Of a stretch of DNA of 64,000 nucleotides, positions 63,784 through 64,000 are shown one piece after another (positions within the stretch are counted from its first letter, which is position 1; each line of letters starts with the position of its first letter). The DNA is from Helicobacter sp. MIT 21-1697 (GTDB lineage Bacteria > Campylobacterota > Campylobacteria > Campylobacterales > Helicobacteraceae), in assembly GCF_026241255.1 (NCBI RefSeq), contig NZ_JAPHNC010000003.1:124001-188000 (forward strand), written 5' to 3'. Both the position numbers and the translations under genes were made by a program. Under the pieces are notes generated by a model that saw nothing but the letters and a program-made list of their open reading frames with translations, made no database searches and had not been told where the DNA came from.

Positions 63784-63999
63784 TTAATTTTGAGTGGGCA
63801 AAAAGAGAGGAGACAAAGCGAATAGATCACATTTTTCAGCTAAGCCATAAAGAACAAAGGAAGATGATAGCAAGAAAGAGTGAGCTTTTATTCTATCATA
63901 ATGTTTCAAGCTTGTTTGCTCTGCTCTATTGCACTTGGAAATAGTGGTGCAATCAGTAGGTTTGAGGAAAATTATAGGCTCACTGCTGGAGACTTTCCT
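63784..63999 (-). other. Open frame entering from the right edge, possibly a gene remnant
   Basis: The minus strand is open for 71 codons from the window end to a TAA at 63784. Its start, SSEPIIFLKPTDCTTIS, vaguely recalls the EPxxFxKP motif of fumarylacetoacetate-hydrolase-family enzymes, but the rest does not match. Part of a gene, a decayed copy or chance cannot be told apart. The remaining bases between this and the symporter start hold only AT-rich promoter-like sequence (TATAAT near 63754, reading right). Confidence 0.2.
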
Positions 64000-64000
64000 T

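Noticed and set aside
63725-64000. Rightward short frame with IDHIFQLSHKEQRKM in the last 275 bases
   Set aside because: It has no start codon or ribosome site and is interrupted after about 60 codons.

Overview
The window is chromosomal DNA from a low-GC Campylobacterota, most likely an enterohepatic Helicobacter (H. hepaticus-like). Three things point there: gene blocks that keep Helicobacter pylori order (pyrH-rpoZ-spoT-tyrS-nitronate monooxygenase-amiA; cheY-prmA-ftsH-psd-like-pssA; lon-bamD-fliW; cheV-nspC), Helicobacter-type promoters with a good TATAAT and weak -35 boxes, and many long homopolymer tracts of the kind that drive phase variation. Species assignment is an inference from memory of the genus, not a search.

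Layout. 1-4.1 kb: end of an unidentified gene, glcD, then leftward genes for a YiiX-type papain-fold protein, a DUF4878 lipoprotein and a CynX/NimT-type MFS carrier. 4.2-8.1 kb: ilvB-ilvH-pdxJ-pdxA, tightly packed (branched-chain amino acids and pyridoxal phosphate). 8.2-16.5 kb: a PAP2 phosphatase with a C10 tract, alaS, an SPFH/NfeD membrane pair, glmS (reverse), the outer-membrane phospholipase pldA and an exported protein behind a promoter with an A14 spacer. 16.5-22.9 kb: a repeat-bearing leader, metE, metF, ilvD with a long internal insertion, and a DUF6492/glycosyltransferase-like gene switched off by a G13 tract.

22.9-29.8 kb is the accessory part: a WYL-domain regulator reads right, and four genes read left from the same intergenic region (tandem AAA+ ATPase, a 612-residue protein I cannot place, a PD-(D/E)XK nuclease and a small acidic coiled-coil protein). 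The content and layout resemble a defence system. This is the best candidate for an undescribed system in the window.

29.9-43.1 kb: cysteine synthase, a small TonB C-terminal-domain protein, a GT-B glycosyltransferase, lon, bamD, then fliW-proC-tgt-rbfA-rimP-ribD-trmN, a 475-residue protein of unknown role and two small membrane proteins. 43.2-59.4 kb is conserved housekeeping DNA: pyrH, rpoZ, spoT, tyrS, nitronate monooxygenase, amiA, a membrane protein, hisA, cheY, prmA, ftsH, psd-like, pssA, cheV, nspC and dus. 59.4-64 kb is surface-related: an Hcp/Sel1 protein, an alpha-1,2-fucosyltransferase off at a G11 tract, a DUF285/BspA-like lipoprotein sharing a T15 tract between divergent promoters with it, and an NSS sodium symporter with a C9 tract.

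Seven homopolymer tracts of 9-15 bases sit in or beside surface, envelope or accessory genes. In this clone two reading frames (DUF6492 and fucosyltransferase) are out of phase and at least two tracts sit in promoter spacers. No tRNA, rRNA, IS element, prophage or CRISPR array was seen.
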